A stretch of DNA of 12,265 nt. Source: Deltaproteobacteria bacterium. GTDB lineage: Bacteria; Desulfobacterota; DSM-4660; Desulfatiglandales; B25-G16. The position numbers were made by a program, and so were the translations under genes. The stretch spans positions 1 through 12,265 of the forward strand of contig QMLT01000024.1 of NCBI GenBank assembly GCA_003646875.1, written 5' to 3'. Numbering within the stretch: the first letter of the stretch is position 1; each line of letters starts with the position of its first letter. Positions 1 through 6,974 of this stretch are shown piece by piece. Under the pieces are notes generated by a model that worked only from the letters and a program-made list of their open reading frames with translations, ran no database searches and had not been told where the DNA came from.

Positions 1-36
1 TATTATAATTATATATCTTTAGCACCATTCACCAGC

Positions 37-492
37 TCACCTCTTTAAATTTTCTCTGATCGCTTGCCTCGCCAGTGTATCACATCTTTCATTTTCAGGG
101 TGCTGAGAATGCCCCTTAACCCATTGCCACTCTATCTGATGTAGTTTACTTACTGTAAGCAATTCCTCCCAAAGATCCCTGTTTAAAACCGGCTTTTTTT
201 GTGAGTTTAACCAGTTTTTTTTGAGCCATCTATTAATCCAGGTTGTGATTCCTTGATAGACATAATTTGAATCAGTAACTATCCTCACCCGTGAAGGCCT
301 TGTAAGTGTTTTCAGGCCCTCTATTGCAGCCATCAGTTCCATTCGATTGTTGGTAGTATTTGGACAATATCCTGATATCTCTTTAACTTTTTTCCCATAT
401 CGTAATAGTATCCCATAGCCGCCTGGACCTGGATTACCAGAGCACGCACCATCGGTAAATATTTCTACTATTTTGCTTTCATCTCTTTCCAT
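37..492 (-). CDS. rnhA: Ribonuclease HI
   Basis: This 151-residue protein is a complete RNase HI, the cytoplasmic endonuclease that cuts the RNA strand of RNA-DNA hybrids using two metal ions. It removes R-loops and helps clear replication primers. All catalytic positions are visible: D14 in TDGACSGNPGPGG, E52 in NRMELMAA, D74 in VTDSNYV, H128 in KGHSQHPENE and D138 in ERCDTLA. They match E. coli D10, E48, D70, H124 and D134 at a constant offset of four, so there is no internal insertion or deletion. The Trp-rich basic handle region (about 85-100) is present. The length is normal for the family. The start is ATG with only a weak purine-rich stretch ahead of it. The gene is divergent from rmuC, and no clear terminator lies in the 36 bases after its stop. 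Identification is secure. Confidence 0.97.
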   Translation of the reverse strand: MERDESKIVEIFTDGACSGNPGPGGYGILLRYGKKVKEISGYCPNTTNNRMELMAAIEGLKTLTRPSRVRIVTDSNYVYQGITTWINRWLKKNWLNSQKKPVLNRDLWEELLTVSKLHQIEWQWVKGHSQHPENERCDTLARQAIRENLKR

Positions 493-540
493 ATAACCAT
501 TCCATCTGGTATTTCAACCTTCTTATCTTATTCCAAACAT

Positions 541-741
541 TGATGGTCTCGTAAAAAATCTTCTCGGCTTGTCATTTCGAGCAATCCGATGCAAAGCATG
601 GTCCCGAGAGAATCGAAGGATCTCAATGACTCATGTAACAAGATCCTTCGTTTTGCTCAGGATGACTTGCTTTCGCAAGTCAGATTTCTCCCTGTGGTCA
701 AAATGACATATTCGTCGAATTTGACTTTTACGAATTCATCA
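541..741. repeat. MITE-like composite repeat with nested inverted repeats
   Basis: This non-coding block has two nested pairs of inverted ends. The outer pair is TGATGGTCTCGTAAAA at 541-556 and the complement of TTTTACGAATTCATCA at 726-741, with 13 of 16 positions identical. The inner pair is TGTCATTTCGAGCA at 570-583 and the complement of TGGTCAAAATGACA at 695-708, with 12 of 14 identical. Inside are a perfect 10-base inverted repeat (CGAAGGATCT 614-623, AGATCCTTCG 641-650) and a perfect 7-base hairpin (GACTTGC 664-670, GCAAGTC 675-681). From memory, motifs such as GTCATTTCGA and GGTCTCGTAAAAA recur in dispersed intergenic repeats of Desulfobacterota-like genomes; that is not verifiable here. 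An open frame through it (589-810) is best seen as a by-product of the repeat. Confidence 0.7.
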
Positions 742-830
742 TTACTCTTCCACATCCGTTCAAGCAACGCATTTATTATATTATCATTTTTTTTCTCACA
801 TAAAGCGTAAATATCCTTGGCTACTTTTTC

Positions 831-860
831 TTGTATTCATCCCTCGCTATATTGTATAGA
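831..860 (+). promoter_or_regulatory. Possible sigma-70 promoter for rmuC
   Basis: TTGTAT (831-836) and TATAGA (855-860) are separated by 18 bases and point toward rmuC, whose start lies about 45 bases downstream. Each box matches four or five of six consensus positions. In AT-rich DNA such matches arise by chance, so this is tentative. Confidence 0.3.
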
Positions 861-905
861 TAGTGTAATAAAAGCTCTTGCCATATATCACTTGATGAGT
901 ATGCT

Positions 906-2102
906 ATGAACTGGTTATCTGTTTTCATTGGTATTTTCATTGGATTTGTGCTCGGTCTATTGGTTTCCATTGTCTTTCGATTACAACAAGCAAAAACAGC
1001 CAAAGAGCTTGCCGAGGAATTATTCCATGAAAGTGAGGCACAAAAAAAGGCAAACATTGACGCAATACTTGAAAATATCAAGGCAAGCTTTGGAACTCTC
1101 TCCTTTGATGCATTATCAAAGTCAACCGAAGAATTCCTCAAGTTAGCTAAATCCCGGCTTGAATCAGAAAGAGAAATCAGCCTTAAAGAACTGGATGGGA
1201 AAAAAGGCCTGATTGACCAGCAATTGCAGCAGATGACAAGCAAACTTGAAAATGTTTCCACAGTAATTAAGGAGCTTGAAAAGGATAGAGTAGAAAAATT
1301 TGGGCAACTTACAAATCACCTTAATACCGCTACCCAGCAAACAACAGCGCTAATGCAGACGACCAGTCAACTACGCGAGGCATTGGCAAGCACAAAGGTG
1401 AGAGGTCAGTGGGGAGAAAGAATGGCAGAAGATGTCTTGCGATTGGCAGGTTTTATTGAAAACGTAAATTATCTCAAGGAAAAGACTATTGAAGGGGCTG
1501 GATCACGACCAGATTTTACCTTCTTTCTTCCCGGGGACTTAAAACTGAACATGGATGTCAAGTTTCCTCTCACTAATTACATTAAATTTCTTGAAACTGA
1601 TGTGGGACCAGAGAAGGTAAAATTTCGAAGCGACTTCTTAAAGGACGTAAAGGCCAGGATTAAAGAAGTTACCTCAAGAGAATACATAAATCCTGAGCAA
1701 AACACTTTAGACTATGTGCTTCTGTTTATCCCCAATGAGCAGGTGTATTCCTTTATTCATGAGCAGGATAGTTCAATCCTTGATGAGGGATTAAAAAACA
1801 AGGTGATTTTTTGCTCGCCTATCACACTTTTCGCAGTCTTGGCGGTCATCAGGCAGTCTGTAGATAATTTTGCCCTGGAGAAGACATCTAATGAAATACT
1901 CTCGTTATTTGGTGTATTTAAAAAGCAGTGGGATGAATTTTTAAAAAAGTTAGACATATTGGGAAAACGAATTGAAGATACGCAAAAAGAATATGAATCA
2001 CTTGCAACGACCAGGCGTCGGCAACTCGAAAGACCACTCAATAAAATTGATGATCTAAGAGAGCAGAAGGGAATACTCATCAGCTCTGATAACAATGAAT
2101 AG
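906..2102 (+). CDS. rmuC: DNA recombination protein RmuC
   Basis: This 398-residue protein has the standard RmuC layout. An N-terminal membrane helix (about residues 3-24) is followed by a long charged coiled-coil region (about 27-160) and then the conserved RmuC core (about 163-370). The core begins with VRGQWGE (165-171) and contains RPDF (201-204) and MDVKFP (216-221). D203, D217 and K219 fit the restriction-enzyme-like PD-(D/E)xK fold proposed for the family. RmuC limits inversions at short inverted repeats in E. coli and has been linked to anti-phage defence, but its biochemical reaction is not firmly established. A stop codon in frame at 861-863 and no other start codon between make ATG 906 the only plausible start. 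The Shine-Dalgarno sequence is weak, and a four-codon frame (895-909) overlaps the start. The gene stands alone here and converges on gpmA. Confidence 0.95.
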   Translation: MNWLSVFIGIFIGFVLGLLVSIVFRLQQAKTAKELAEELFHESEAQKKANIDAILENIKASFGTLSFDALSKSTEEFLKLAKSRLESEREISLKELDGKKGLIDQQLQQMTSKLENVSTVIKELEKDRVEKFGQLTNHLNTATQQTTALMQTTSQLREALASTKVRGQWGERMAEDVLRLAGFIENVNYLKEKTIEGAGSRPDFTFFLPGDLKLNMDVKFPLTNYIKFLETDVGPEKVKFRSDFLKDVKARIKEVTSREYINPEQNTLDYVLLFIPNEQVYSFIHEQDSSILDEGLKNKVIFCSPITLFAVLAVIRQSVDNFALEKTSNEILSLFGVFKKQWDEFLKKLDILGKRIEDTQKEYESLATTRRRQLERPLNKIDDLREQKGILISSDNNE

Positions 2103-2104
2103 TG

Positions 2105-2131
2105 TGGGCCTAAATATTTTCCATAGGCCCA
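2105..2131. terminator. Inverted repeat after rmuC, possible terminator
   Basis: A perfect 8-base inverted repeat, TGGGCCTA (2105-2112) and TAGGCCCA (2124-2131), encloses an 11-base AT-rich loop. It begins three bases after the rmuC stop codon in a convergent intergenic region. There is no T-run on either side, so it is not a canonical intrinsic terminator. It may instead stabilise the 3' end of the transcript. Confidence 0.35.
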
Positions 2132-2241
2132 TATGCGCCACGGATTCTACTCAGCAAATGACACAGACGCATCGCTTCCGGGTTATATATGAAAGAAAAT
2201 ACGTGATTGAGCATAAAGAAGCTTTAAATATTCCATGGGAA

Positions 2242-2985
2242 CTATTTTTTTGCCTGGTTCGCCACAGCGTCAGCAGCCCTTTTTGCAACCTCGGGGTCTC
2301 CCAAATAGTAATGATTGGTTGCCGTAAGACTGTCATTTAATTCATATACCAGGGGAATACCTGTTGGTATATTTAGGCTGACAATCTCTTGCTCAGAAAT
2401 TTTATCGAGATACATAACCAGCGCCCGCAGGCTATTCCCATGAGCTACAATTAAAACCCTTTTTCCCTCTTTAAGACTCGGCACAATGGTATTATGCCAA
2501 TATGGCAAAAAACGTTTGACAGTATCCTTTAAGCATTCGGCTACGGGAATATCTTTTTCCTCAAGGCCTGCATACCGTGGATCTTTCCCTGGATACATGC
2601 TGTCACTTCTATCCAGTCCAGGTGGCCTTAAATCATAGCTGCGACGCCACAGAAGAACCTGCTCGGCTCCATGCTTTTTGACCATCTCTGACTTATTTAG
2701 TCCCTGCAAGGCACCGTAGTGTCTTTCGTTAAGCCTCCAGCTCCTGTATACCGGAATCCACATCAAATCCATATCCTCTAAAATAATCCATAGTGTCTGG
2801 ATAGCCCGTTTGAGAACAGATGTATAGGCAATATCAAAGGTATAATTTTCTTCCATTAATAGCTTTGCCGAAGATTTGGCCTCTTCAATCCCTAAGCTTG
2901 AAAGGCCTACATCTATCCATCCGGTAAACCTGTTTTCAAGGTTCCATATGCTCTGACCATGCCTTACGAGAACCAATTTAATCAT
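2242..2985 (-). CDS. gpmA: 2,3-bisphosphoglycerate-dependent phosphoglycerate mutase
   Basis: This 247-residue cytoplasmic enzyme interconverts 3-phosphoglycerate and 2-phosphoglycerate in glycolysis and gluconeogenesis through a phosphohistidine. The signature VRHGQSIWN (7-15) holds the phosphorylated H9. ERHYG (87-91) supplies E87, and VAHGNSLRAL (180-189) supplies the second catalytic H182. FTGW (20-23), RAIQT (60-64) and the C-terminal YYLGDPE (226-232) are typical of the dPGM branch rather than of broad-specificity histidine phosphatases. The length is normal. The ATG start has an AGGAG Shine-Dalgarno (2995-2999) nine bases upstream and a near-consensus promoter about 50 bases further. 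No other glycolytic gene adjoins it; pgi lies about 8 kb away on the other strand. Confidence 0.96.
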   Translation of the reverse strand: MIKLVLVRHGQSIWNLENRFTGWIDVGLSSLGIEEAKSSAKLLMEENYTFDIAYTSVLKRAIQTLWIILEDMDLMWIPVYRSWRLNERHYGALQGLNKSEMVKKHGAEQVLLWRRSYDLRPPGLDRSDSMYPGKDPRYAGLEEKDIPVAECLKDTVKRFLPYWHNTIVPSLKEGKRVLIVAHGNSLRALVMYLDKISEQEIVSLNIPTGIPLVYELNDSLTATNHYYLGDPEVAKRAADAVANQAKK

Positions 2986-3034
2986 AATTCGATACTCCTA
3001 ACTTAATTCCTTCCGTTTAAAATTATAGGTATTC

Positions 3035-3063
3035 ATTATACCAGTAATTGGCTATATTTTCAA
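3035..3063 (-). promoter_or_regulatory. Sigma-70 promoter of gpmA
   Basis: Read on the minus strand, TTGAAA (3058-3063) and a perfect TATAAT (3035-3040) are separated by 17 bases. TG precedes the -10 box by one base, forming an extended -10. Transcription would start near 3028, giving a leader of about 43 bases that includes the AGGAG site. This is the clearest promoter in the window. Confidence 0.75.
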
Positions 3064-3107
3064 GTCTATTGAAGATATGTGGCGTAAAGTATTTTTTGAC
3101 CAAGCAA

Positions 3108-3119
3108 AACAGCGCTGTT
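3108..3119. promoter_or_regulatory. 12-base perfect palindrome in the gpmA-selC intergenic region
   Basis: AACAGCGCTGTT is a perfect 12-base palindrome midway between the divergent gpmA and selC genes. Its GC core stands out from the AT-rich surroundings. A dimeric regulator could bind it, but no cognate protein is identifiable and the function is unknown. Confidence 0.3.
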
Positions 3120-3161
3120 AAAATGTGATGAATTATATTCCATCCTTAGCGCTATCATACT

Positions 3162-3203
3162 ATGTCACACGTTATTGACATGAAAATAATTAAATGATAG
3201 AAA
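3162..3203 (+). promoter_or_regulatory. Probable selC promoter with a dyad over the -35 box
   Basis: A perfect TTGACA (3175-3180) is followed after 17 bases by TAGAAA (3198-3203), which matches the -10 consensus at four of six positions. Initiation seven bases downstream would fall within a base or two of the mature tRNA 5' end at 3211. An inverted repeat, ATGTCA (3162-3167) and TGACAT (3176-3181) with an 8-base spacer, covers the -35 box. It could be an operator, or it could be coincidental. Confidence 0.45.
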
Positions 3204-3210
3204 TCAAAGT

Positions 3211-3308
3211 GGAAGTGGAAAGCTCACTGGTGGGGCTCCCGGACTTCAAATCCGGTGCGCGGGGCTAGAACCCTCGCGGGTGGGTTCGATTCCCATGCAC
3301 TTCCGCCA
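3211..3308 (+). tRNA. selC: tRNA-Sec (anticodon UCA)
   Basis: This 98-base gene includes an encoded GCCA 3' end and folds as a selenocysteine tRNA. The acceptor stem pairs GGAAGTG (3211-3217) with CACTTCC (3298-3304). The D stem is AGCTC/GGGCT. The anticodon stem CCGGA/TCCGG encloses the loop CTTCAAA, giving anticodon TCA at 3246-3248, which reads UGA. The long variable arm has a seven-pair stem (3258-3264 with 3272-3278), and the T stem closes TTCGATT. A long variable arm with a UCA anticodon and the GGAAG...CTTCCGCCA ends is diagnostic of bacterial tRNA-Sec. The eighth acceptor position, paired in E. coli, is G3218 opposite G3297 here. The tRNA is charged with serine, which SelA converts to selenocysteine, and SelB delivers it to UGA codons that carry a SECIS hairpin. 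selA and selB are not in this window. Confidence 0.95.
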
Positions 3309-3341
3309 CAATAAGCACTTTCGAGGATAGCAGTTGCTCAA

Positions 3342-3371
3342 GTTCAATTAAAGTTTGAACGTTGTTTTTTT
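3342..3371 (+). terminator. Intrinsic terminator of selC
   Basis: A perfect 6-base stem, GTTCAA (3342-3347) and TTGAAC (3355-3360), with a 7-base loop is followed by GTTG and seven Ts (3365-3371). It lies 34 bases past the end of selC and supports selC as a single-gene transcription unit. The stem is AT-rich, so termination may be only moderately efficient. It lacks a T-run on the minus strand, so it would not terminate the SPOR-protein gene. Confidence 0.6.
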
Positions 3372-3393
3372 ACTTGTAGCTCTCCTTTCTATC

Positions 3394-4848
3394 CTAAGGC
3401 CGCTCATAATTGGCGACATAGAAATCATCAATAATGCCCTCTGCTTTTAAGCTCTTTCCATACGCCCTGGCGGATGCCTTGTTGGCAAAATGGGAAACCC
3501 TGACCTGATACCAAACCTTTCTTTTCCCTCTCCTTTTTATCCAAAAGGCATCCAATCTTTTTGTTTTAAGATATTTCACATATCTTTCAGCATCCTGTGG
3601 TTTTAGGTATGCAGCGACCTGTAAAGTGAATGGATCAGTGACAGCAATTTCAATGGTCTTCTCCTTTTCATACAGCGCTCTCTTGCTTCTGATAAGATAG
3701 CTGATTGTATTGACCATTAAAGTGATAACCCCGATAGCCAGGACAGTGATCATTGTCCACTCAAGGATGAGCTTTGCCCTTCTGGAGCGTTTGATTAGGT
3801 TTATCGCATCTCTTGCTCTGCCTATTAGTTCAAGGGCTGCAGAAGTAATGACATTGAAAAAAGAGCTCCCTATCTGTCTCACCACTTTCCATAATGTAAT
3901 GCTAACCTTTAATTGCGCAGAAATTTTTGCCTCTGTCGGCTCAGGACCCGGAGGATTAAAGCCTTCCCGGAGCTTCTTCAACTGCATTTCGTCAAGGCTC
4001 ACTAATAATTTACGGGCCTGTTGCAATAGATGTGTGGTTCGTTCTGTCTCATGGAGCCAATGAACACAAGCCGCAATACCTCTCAAAAGTCTACATCTTT
4101 CACCGCTCAGCCTAAACGCCCGAAGATATATTCTTAGCGCCCATTCATCGGCACGGCCGTCTCTAAGAAAAAGTTCTGCAAGATGTTTAACAATGTCAAC
4201 AGCTTGGTTACTGCCTTCACTTAAAACCTGTCGGTACGTTTGAAGAGCAGGGAAATCAGTTCGGCCCTCTGACAGATAAAAACGTGCGAGTAAATGCTGG
4301 ATAATAGTATTCTCCTGTTGAGCATTCCCTATTCGGAAGGCAAGCTCATAATGCTCTGTTTTTAGTCCACCATGGCTTTCGACTTGTTGCAACCAGTTCT
4401 CTGCTACTTCCTCATCTTCGGGATGAGATTTGAGATAAGCGATTATAAAGGTTTCAGAGGAATGATTTTTATCGGCACGCGCAAGGCAGAAACGAGCGAG
4501 GCGAGCAGCAAGTTTTGCGGACTCTTTCCTTTTTACAATAGGGGAAAGGAGGAAGCTATCCAAAATACCAGTGGCTTTGTTAAAGGCCTCTTCAGCTCCA
4601 CGGTATGCCCCGACTCTTTCCCAGGTAGTAGCTTCCCTGATAAAACGCTCAATAGCGCTAAGGCCTAAGCGGTTCAGAAACCAACCAACTGCCATAAAGA
4701 CCACTACCATGATTACTAATGCTGGCACAAGAGACCAGCCGAGCCCTATGGGAGGAAGAAACACTGGTAAAATCCAGAGGCTTATCATCCCTCCCAGGAG
4801 AACTGTAGCCCAAATACGAAGAGATATGTGTCTCAAGATATAAAACAC
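3394..4848 (-). CDS. Membrane protein with cytoplasmic helical (TPR-like) region and C-terminal SPOR domain
   Basis: This 484-residue protein has two N-terminal membrane helices (about 10-30 and 36-58) and a long helical region (about 60-355) with TPR-like helix pairs. A third membrane helix follows (about 361-386), then a C-terminal SPOR domain (about 405-482) starting at DPFTLQVAAY and including WYQVRVSHF. SPOR domains bind peptidoglycan strands stripped of stem peptides, usually at division sites. With the N-terminus inside, the helices place the middle region in the cytoplasm and the SPOR domain in the periplasm, as expected. The start codon is GTG, with GGTG four bases upstream as a weak Shine-Dalgarno. 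It begins 56 bases after the class A PBP gene on the same strand and probably shares its transcript. The SPOR assignment is good. The TPR assignment is only by helical pattern, and the specific role is unknown. Confidence 0.85.
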   Translation of the reverse strand: MFYILRHISLRIWATVLLGGMISLWILPVFLPPIGLGWSLVPALVIMVVVFMAVGWFLNRLGLSAIERFIREATTWERVGAYRGAEEAFNKATGILDSFLLSPIVKRKESAKLAARLARFCLARADKNHSSETFIIAYLKSHPEDEEVAENWLQQVESHGGLKTEHYELAFRIGNAQQENTIIQHLLARFYLSEGRTDFPALQTYRQVLSEGSNQAVDIVKHLAELFLRDGRADEWALRIYLRAFRLSGERCRLLRGIAACVHWLHETERTTHLLQQARKLLVSLDEMQLKKLREGFNPPGPEPTEAKISAQLKVSITLWKVVRQIGSSFFNVITSAALELIGRARDAINLIKRSRRAKLILEWTMITVLAIGVITLMVNTISYLIRSKRALYEKEKTIEIAVTDPFTLQVAAYLKPQDAERYVKYLKTKRLDAFWIKRRGKRKVWYQVRVSHFANKASARAYGKSLKAEGIIDDFYVANYERP

Positions 4849-4904
4849 AGAGCACCTATAAAGAATTGATCAAAGATGGACATGACATTAACTGCCAGGA
4901 CACA

Positions 4905-6974
4905 TTAGGGTCCCCATAAAGGAGATAATATTGTTGAATCGTTGAGCGTTTCATCTTGAAAAATATTCTCGTATACCTTTTGACCTTCACGTAATGCTAT
5001 TCTCACCGGATTGAGCGTTGAATCATTCGCTTTATATCCAGTAATTGGGTCTACATTTTCAAATCGTATATCAGAGGGAATGGCAAATTCCCTATGCGGT
5101 TCGCCTTCTGTTGCCTTGATCATGAAATCAGCCCATATCGGGGCAGCGCCGCGGCCACCAGTAATTCCATTGCCTTGTGTATCCCATAACCCTTCTCCCT
5201 TATCGTAGCCCACCCAGACCGATGCGCTCAGCGTTGGAGTGAATCCAGTAAACCACGCATCATAATAACCATCTGTAGTACCGGTCTTACCAGCTGCGGG
5301 TAGATCAAATCCGAGGCGTCTCACAATAGATCCCGTACCTTCATCCACAACGCCACGCATCATATCCACGACTTGATATACAAGGCTCGCGTCAAGAGAT
5401 CGTTTCCCGCTCACAATATGTTCTTCCAATACTCTGCCGAGGGCATCTTCAACCCTTGAGATGAAAAATGGCTCATGCCTCACACCGCCAGTGGCAAAGG
5501 TGCCAAAGGAAGAAGCCATTTCCAGAGGACTTACGCCGGATGTACCCAGCGCAACAGAATAAACTGGCTCTAAATGGCTTTTAATCCCGCAACGGTGTGC
5601 AGTCCTAATGACTTCCTCTGGGCCAGTTCTTTCCACCAGCTGAGCAGCGATAGAATTGACAGAGTTCATAAGCGCCCTTTTCAAGATCATAGGCCCCTCA
5701 TATTTCAGCCCGAAATTCCTGGGAGACCAGTTTTTGGCTCCAATTACCGGAATCGTTACAGGCTGGTCAATAAAAACAGTCGCAGGATTTATATCCAACT
5801 TTTCAAGAGCGGTATAATAGAGGAATGGTTTAAAACCTGATCCAGGCAGGCGTTTACTCTCTACTGCACGGTTATATTCCGTCTCAGAATAGTCCCTTCC
5901 CCCAACTAAGGCCTTGATAGCCCCAGAGTTTGTTTCAACAGCCACAAGCGCACCCTGTGGACGGACAACCTTTTCACCACTACTCTCAATGGTCTTTGTA
6001 TGAATACCCATCATCTTTTCAAGCTCTATCAATCCCTTTTGTAGTGATTTTATCGCTTGGGACTCAAGTTGAGGATCAATTGTTGTGGTAACCTTCAGTC
6101 CTCCATGATGGACAACGTTCGGCCCATATCGCTCTTCAAGACTTTTCACGACAATATCGAGAAAATAGCTTCCTGTGCGTGCCCGAGCTGGAAGCCTCTG
6201 AAGATTTAATTTAGCATATGAGGCACGATCCGCCATGGCCTGAGTGATGTATCCAACTGCCACCATTCTTAATAAGACAACTCGCTGGCGCTTCTTGGCA
6301 CGATCATAATGAATATAGGGATTATAGCGTGTCGGCGATTTAGGAAGACCTGCCAACAGTGCAGATTCCGCTAATGTCAATTCTGAGGCCGGCTTGCCAA
6401 AAAAGGTTCTGGCGCCCTGTTCAATTCCATGCGCCCCCACACCAAAAGGAATCTGATTTATATATGCTTCGAGGATCTCGCGTTTGCTGTATTGAGATTC
6501 AATTTGCAGGGCTACCAGCAATTCACGAAATTTTCTCATGTATCTTCGCTTAAAGCTAAAGAAAAGATTCTTGGAAAGTTGTTGCGTGATGGTTGAGGCC
6601 CCCTGAACCTTTCCTGGCTTAAAAAAGGTTATCCAGAGAGCTTTTAATGTTCGCAGTTTATCAATGCCATGGTGCTCCCAAAAGCGGTGATCTTCAGTTG
6701 CTATAACCGCTTGAATAAAGTACTGCGAAACCCTGCTTAATGGTACAGATTCCCGTCCCCCTATAACCATAATCTTTTCACCTGTAGCTGCATAGATCTC
6801 CGTAGGAGGAGTTTCTATTATTCGGCTCAAGGGTTCAGGCACACGGGGCAAATCTTTCACTGCCACAAAAAACATGCCTATACCAGCAAGAGCTGCAAAG
6901 CTTGACAGGGCCAGCGCTGCATAAAAAAGGATACGTAACATGCGTATAATGATTGCGACATGCGTCATTATCAC
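4905..6974 (-). CDS. Class A penicillin-binding protein (PBP1A/mrcA-type, bifunctional peptidoglycan synthase)
   Basis: This 689-residue bifunctional enzyme is anchored by one N-terminal helix (about 12-38). It polymerises lipid II into glycan strands and cross-links them in the periplasm. The GT51 glycosyltransferase domain shows TEDHRFWEHHG with catalytic E95, GASTITQQLSKN (125-136), REILEAYINQIPFG (165-178) and ALLAGLPKSPTRYNP (205-219). The transpeptidase domain shows SGFK (S379 nucleophile, K382), SVN (438-440) and KTGTT (563-567), so both active sites look intact. It is shorter than E. coli PBP1A (about 850 residues) and seems to lack that protein's inserted OB domain. The assigned start is GTG, overlapping the TGA of the upstream gene by four bases. 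ATG at codon 3 or 12 is also possible. No strong Shine-Dalgarno is visible, consistent with translational coupling. Confidence 0.95.
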   Translation of the reverse strand: MIMTHVAIIIRMLRILFYAALALSSFAALAGIGMFFVAVKDLPRVPEPLSRIIETPPTEIYAATGEKIMVIGGRESVPLSRVSQYFIQAVIATEDHRFWEHHGIDKLRTLKALWITFFKPGKVQGASTITQQLSKNLFFSFKRRYMRKFRELLVALQIESQYSKREILEAYINQIPFGVGAHGIEQGARTFFGKPASELTLAESALLAGLPKSPTRYNPYIHYDRAKKRQRVVLLRMVAVGYITQAMADRASYAKLNLQRLPARARTGSYFLDIVVKSLEERYGPNVVHHGGLKVTTTIDPQLESQAIKSLQKGLIELEKMMGIHTKTIESSGEKVVRPQGALVAVETNSGAIKALVGGRDYSETEYNRAVESKRLPGSGFKPFLYYTALEKLDINPATVFIDQPVTIPVIGAKNWSPRNFGLKYEGPMILKRALMNSVNSIAAQLVERTGPEEVIRTAHRCGIKSHLEPVYSVALGTSGVSPLEMASSFGTFATGGVRHEPFFISRVEDALGRVLEEHIVSGKRSLDASLVYQVVDMMRGVVDEGTGSIVRRLGFDLPAAGKTGTTDGYYDAWFTGFTPTLSASVWVGYDKGEGLWDTQGNGITGGRGAAPIWADFMIKATEGEPHREFAIPSDIRFENVDPITGYKANDSTLNPVRIALREGQKVYENIFQDETLNDSTILSPLWGP

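Noticed and set aside
589..810. Open frame of 73 codons on the plus strand between rnhA and rmuC
   Set aside because: Most of it runs through the inverted-repeat element, it has no ribosome-binding site, and its composition does not look protein-like.
821..1261. Open frame of 146 codons on the minus strand antisense to the start of rmuC
   Set aside because: It lies over the membrane and coiled-coil part of rmuC. Its Ser- and Asn-rich composition is typical of the antisense of a Glu/Lys-rich coiled coil, and it matches no family I know.
3211..3308. tRNA-Ser or nonsense-suppressor tRNA instead of tRNA-Sec
   Set aside because: A UCA anticodon with a long variable arm and the GGAAG...CTTCC acceptor ends fits tRNA-Sec. 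Serine tRNAs do not carry this anticodon.
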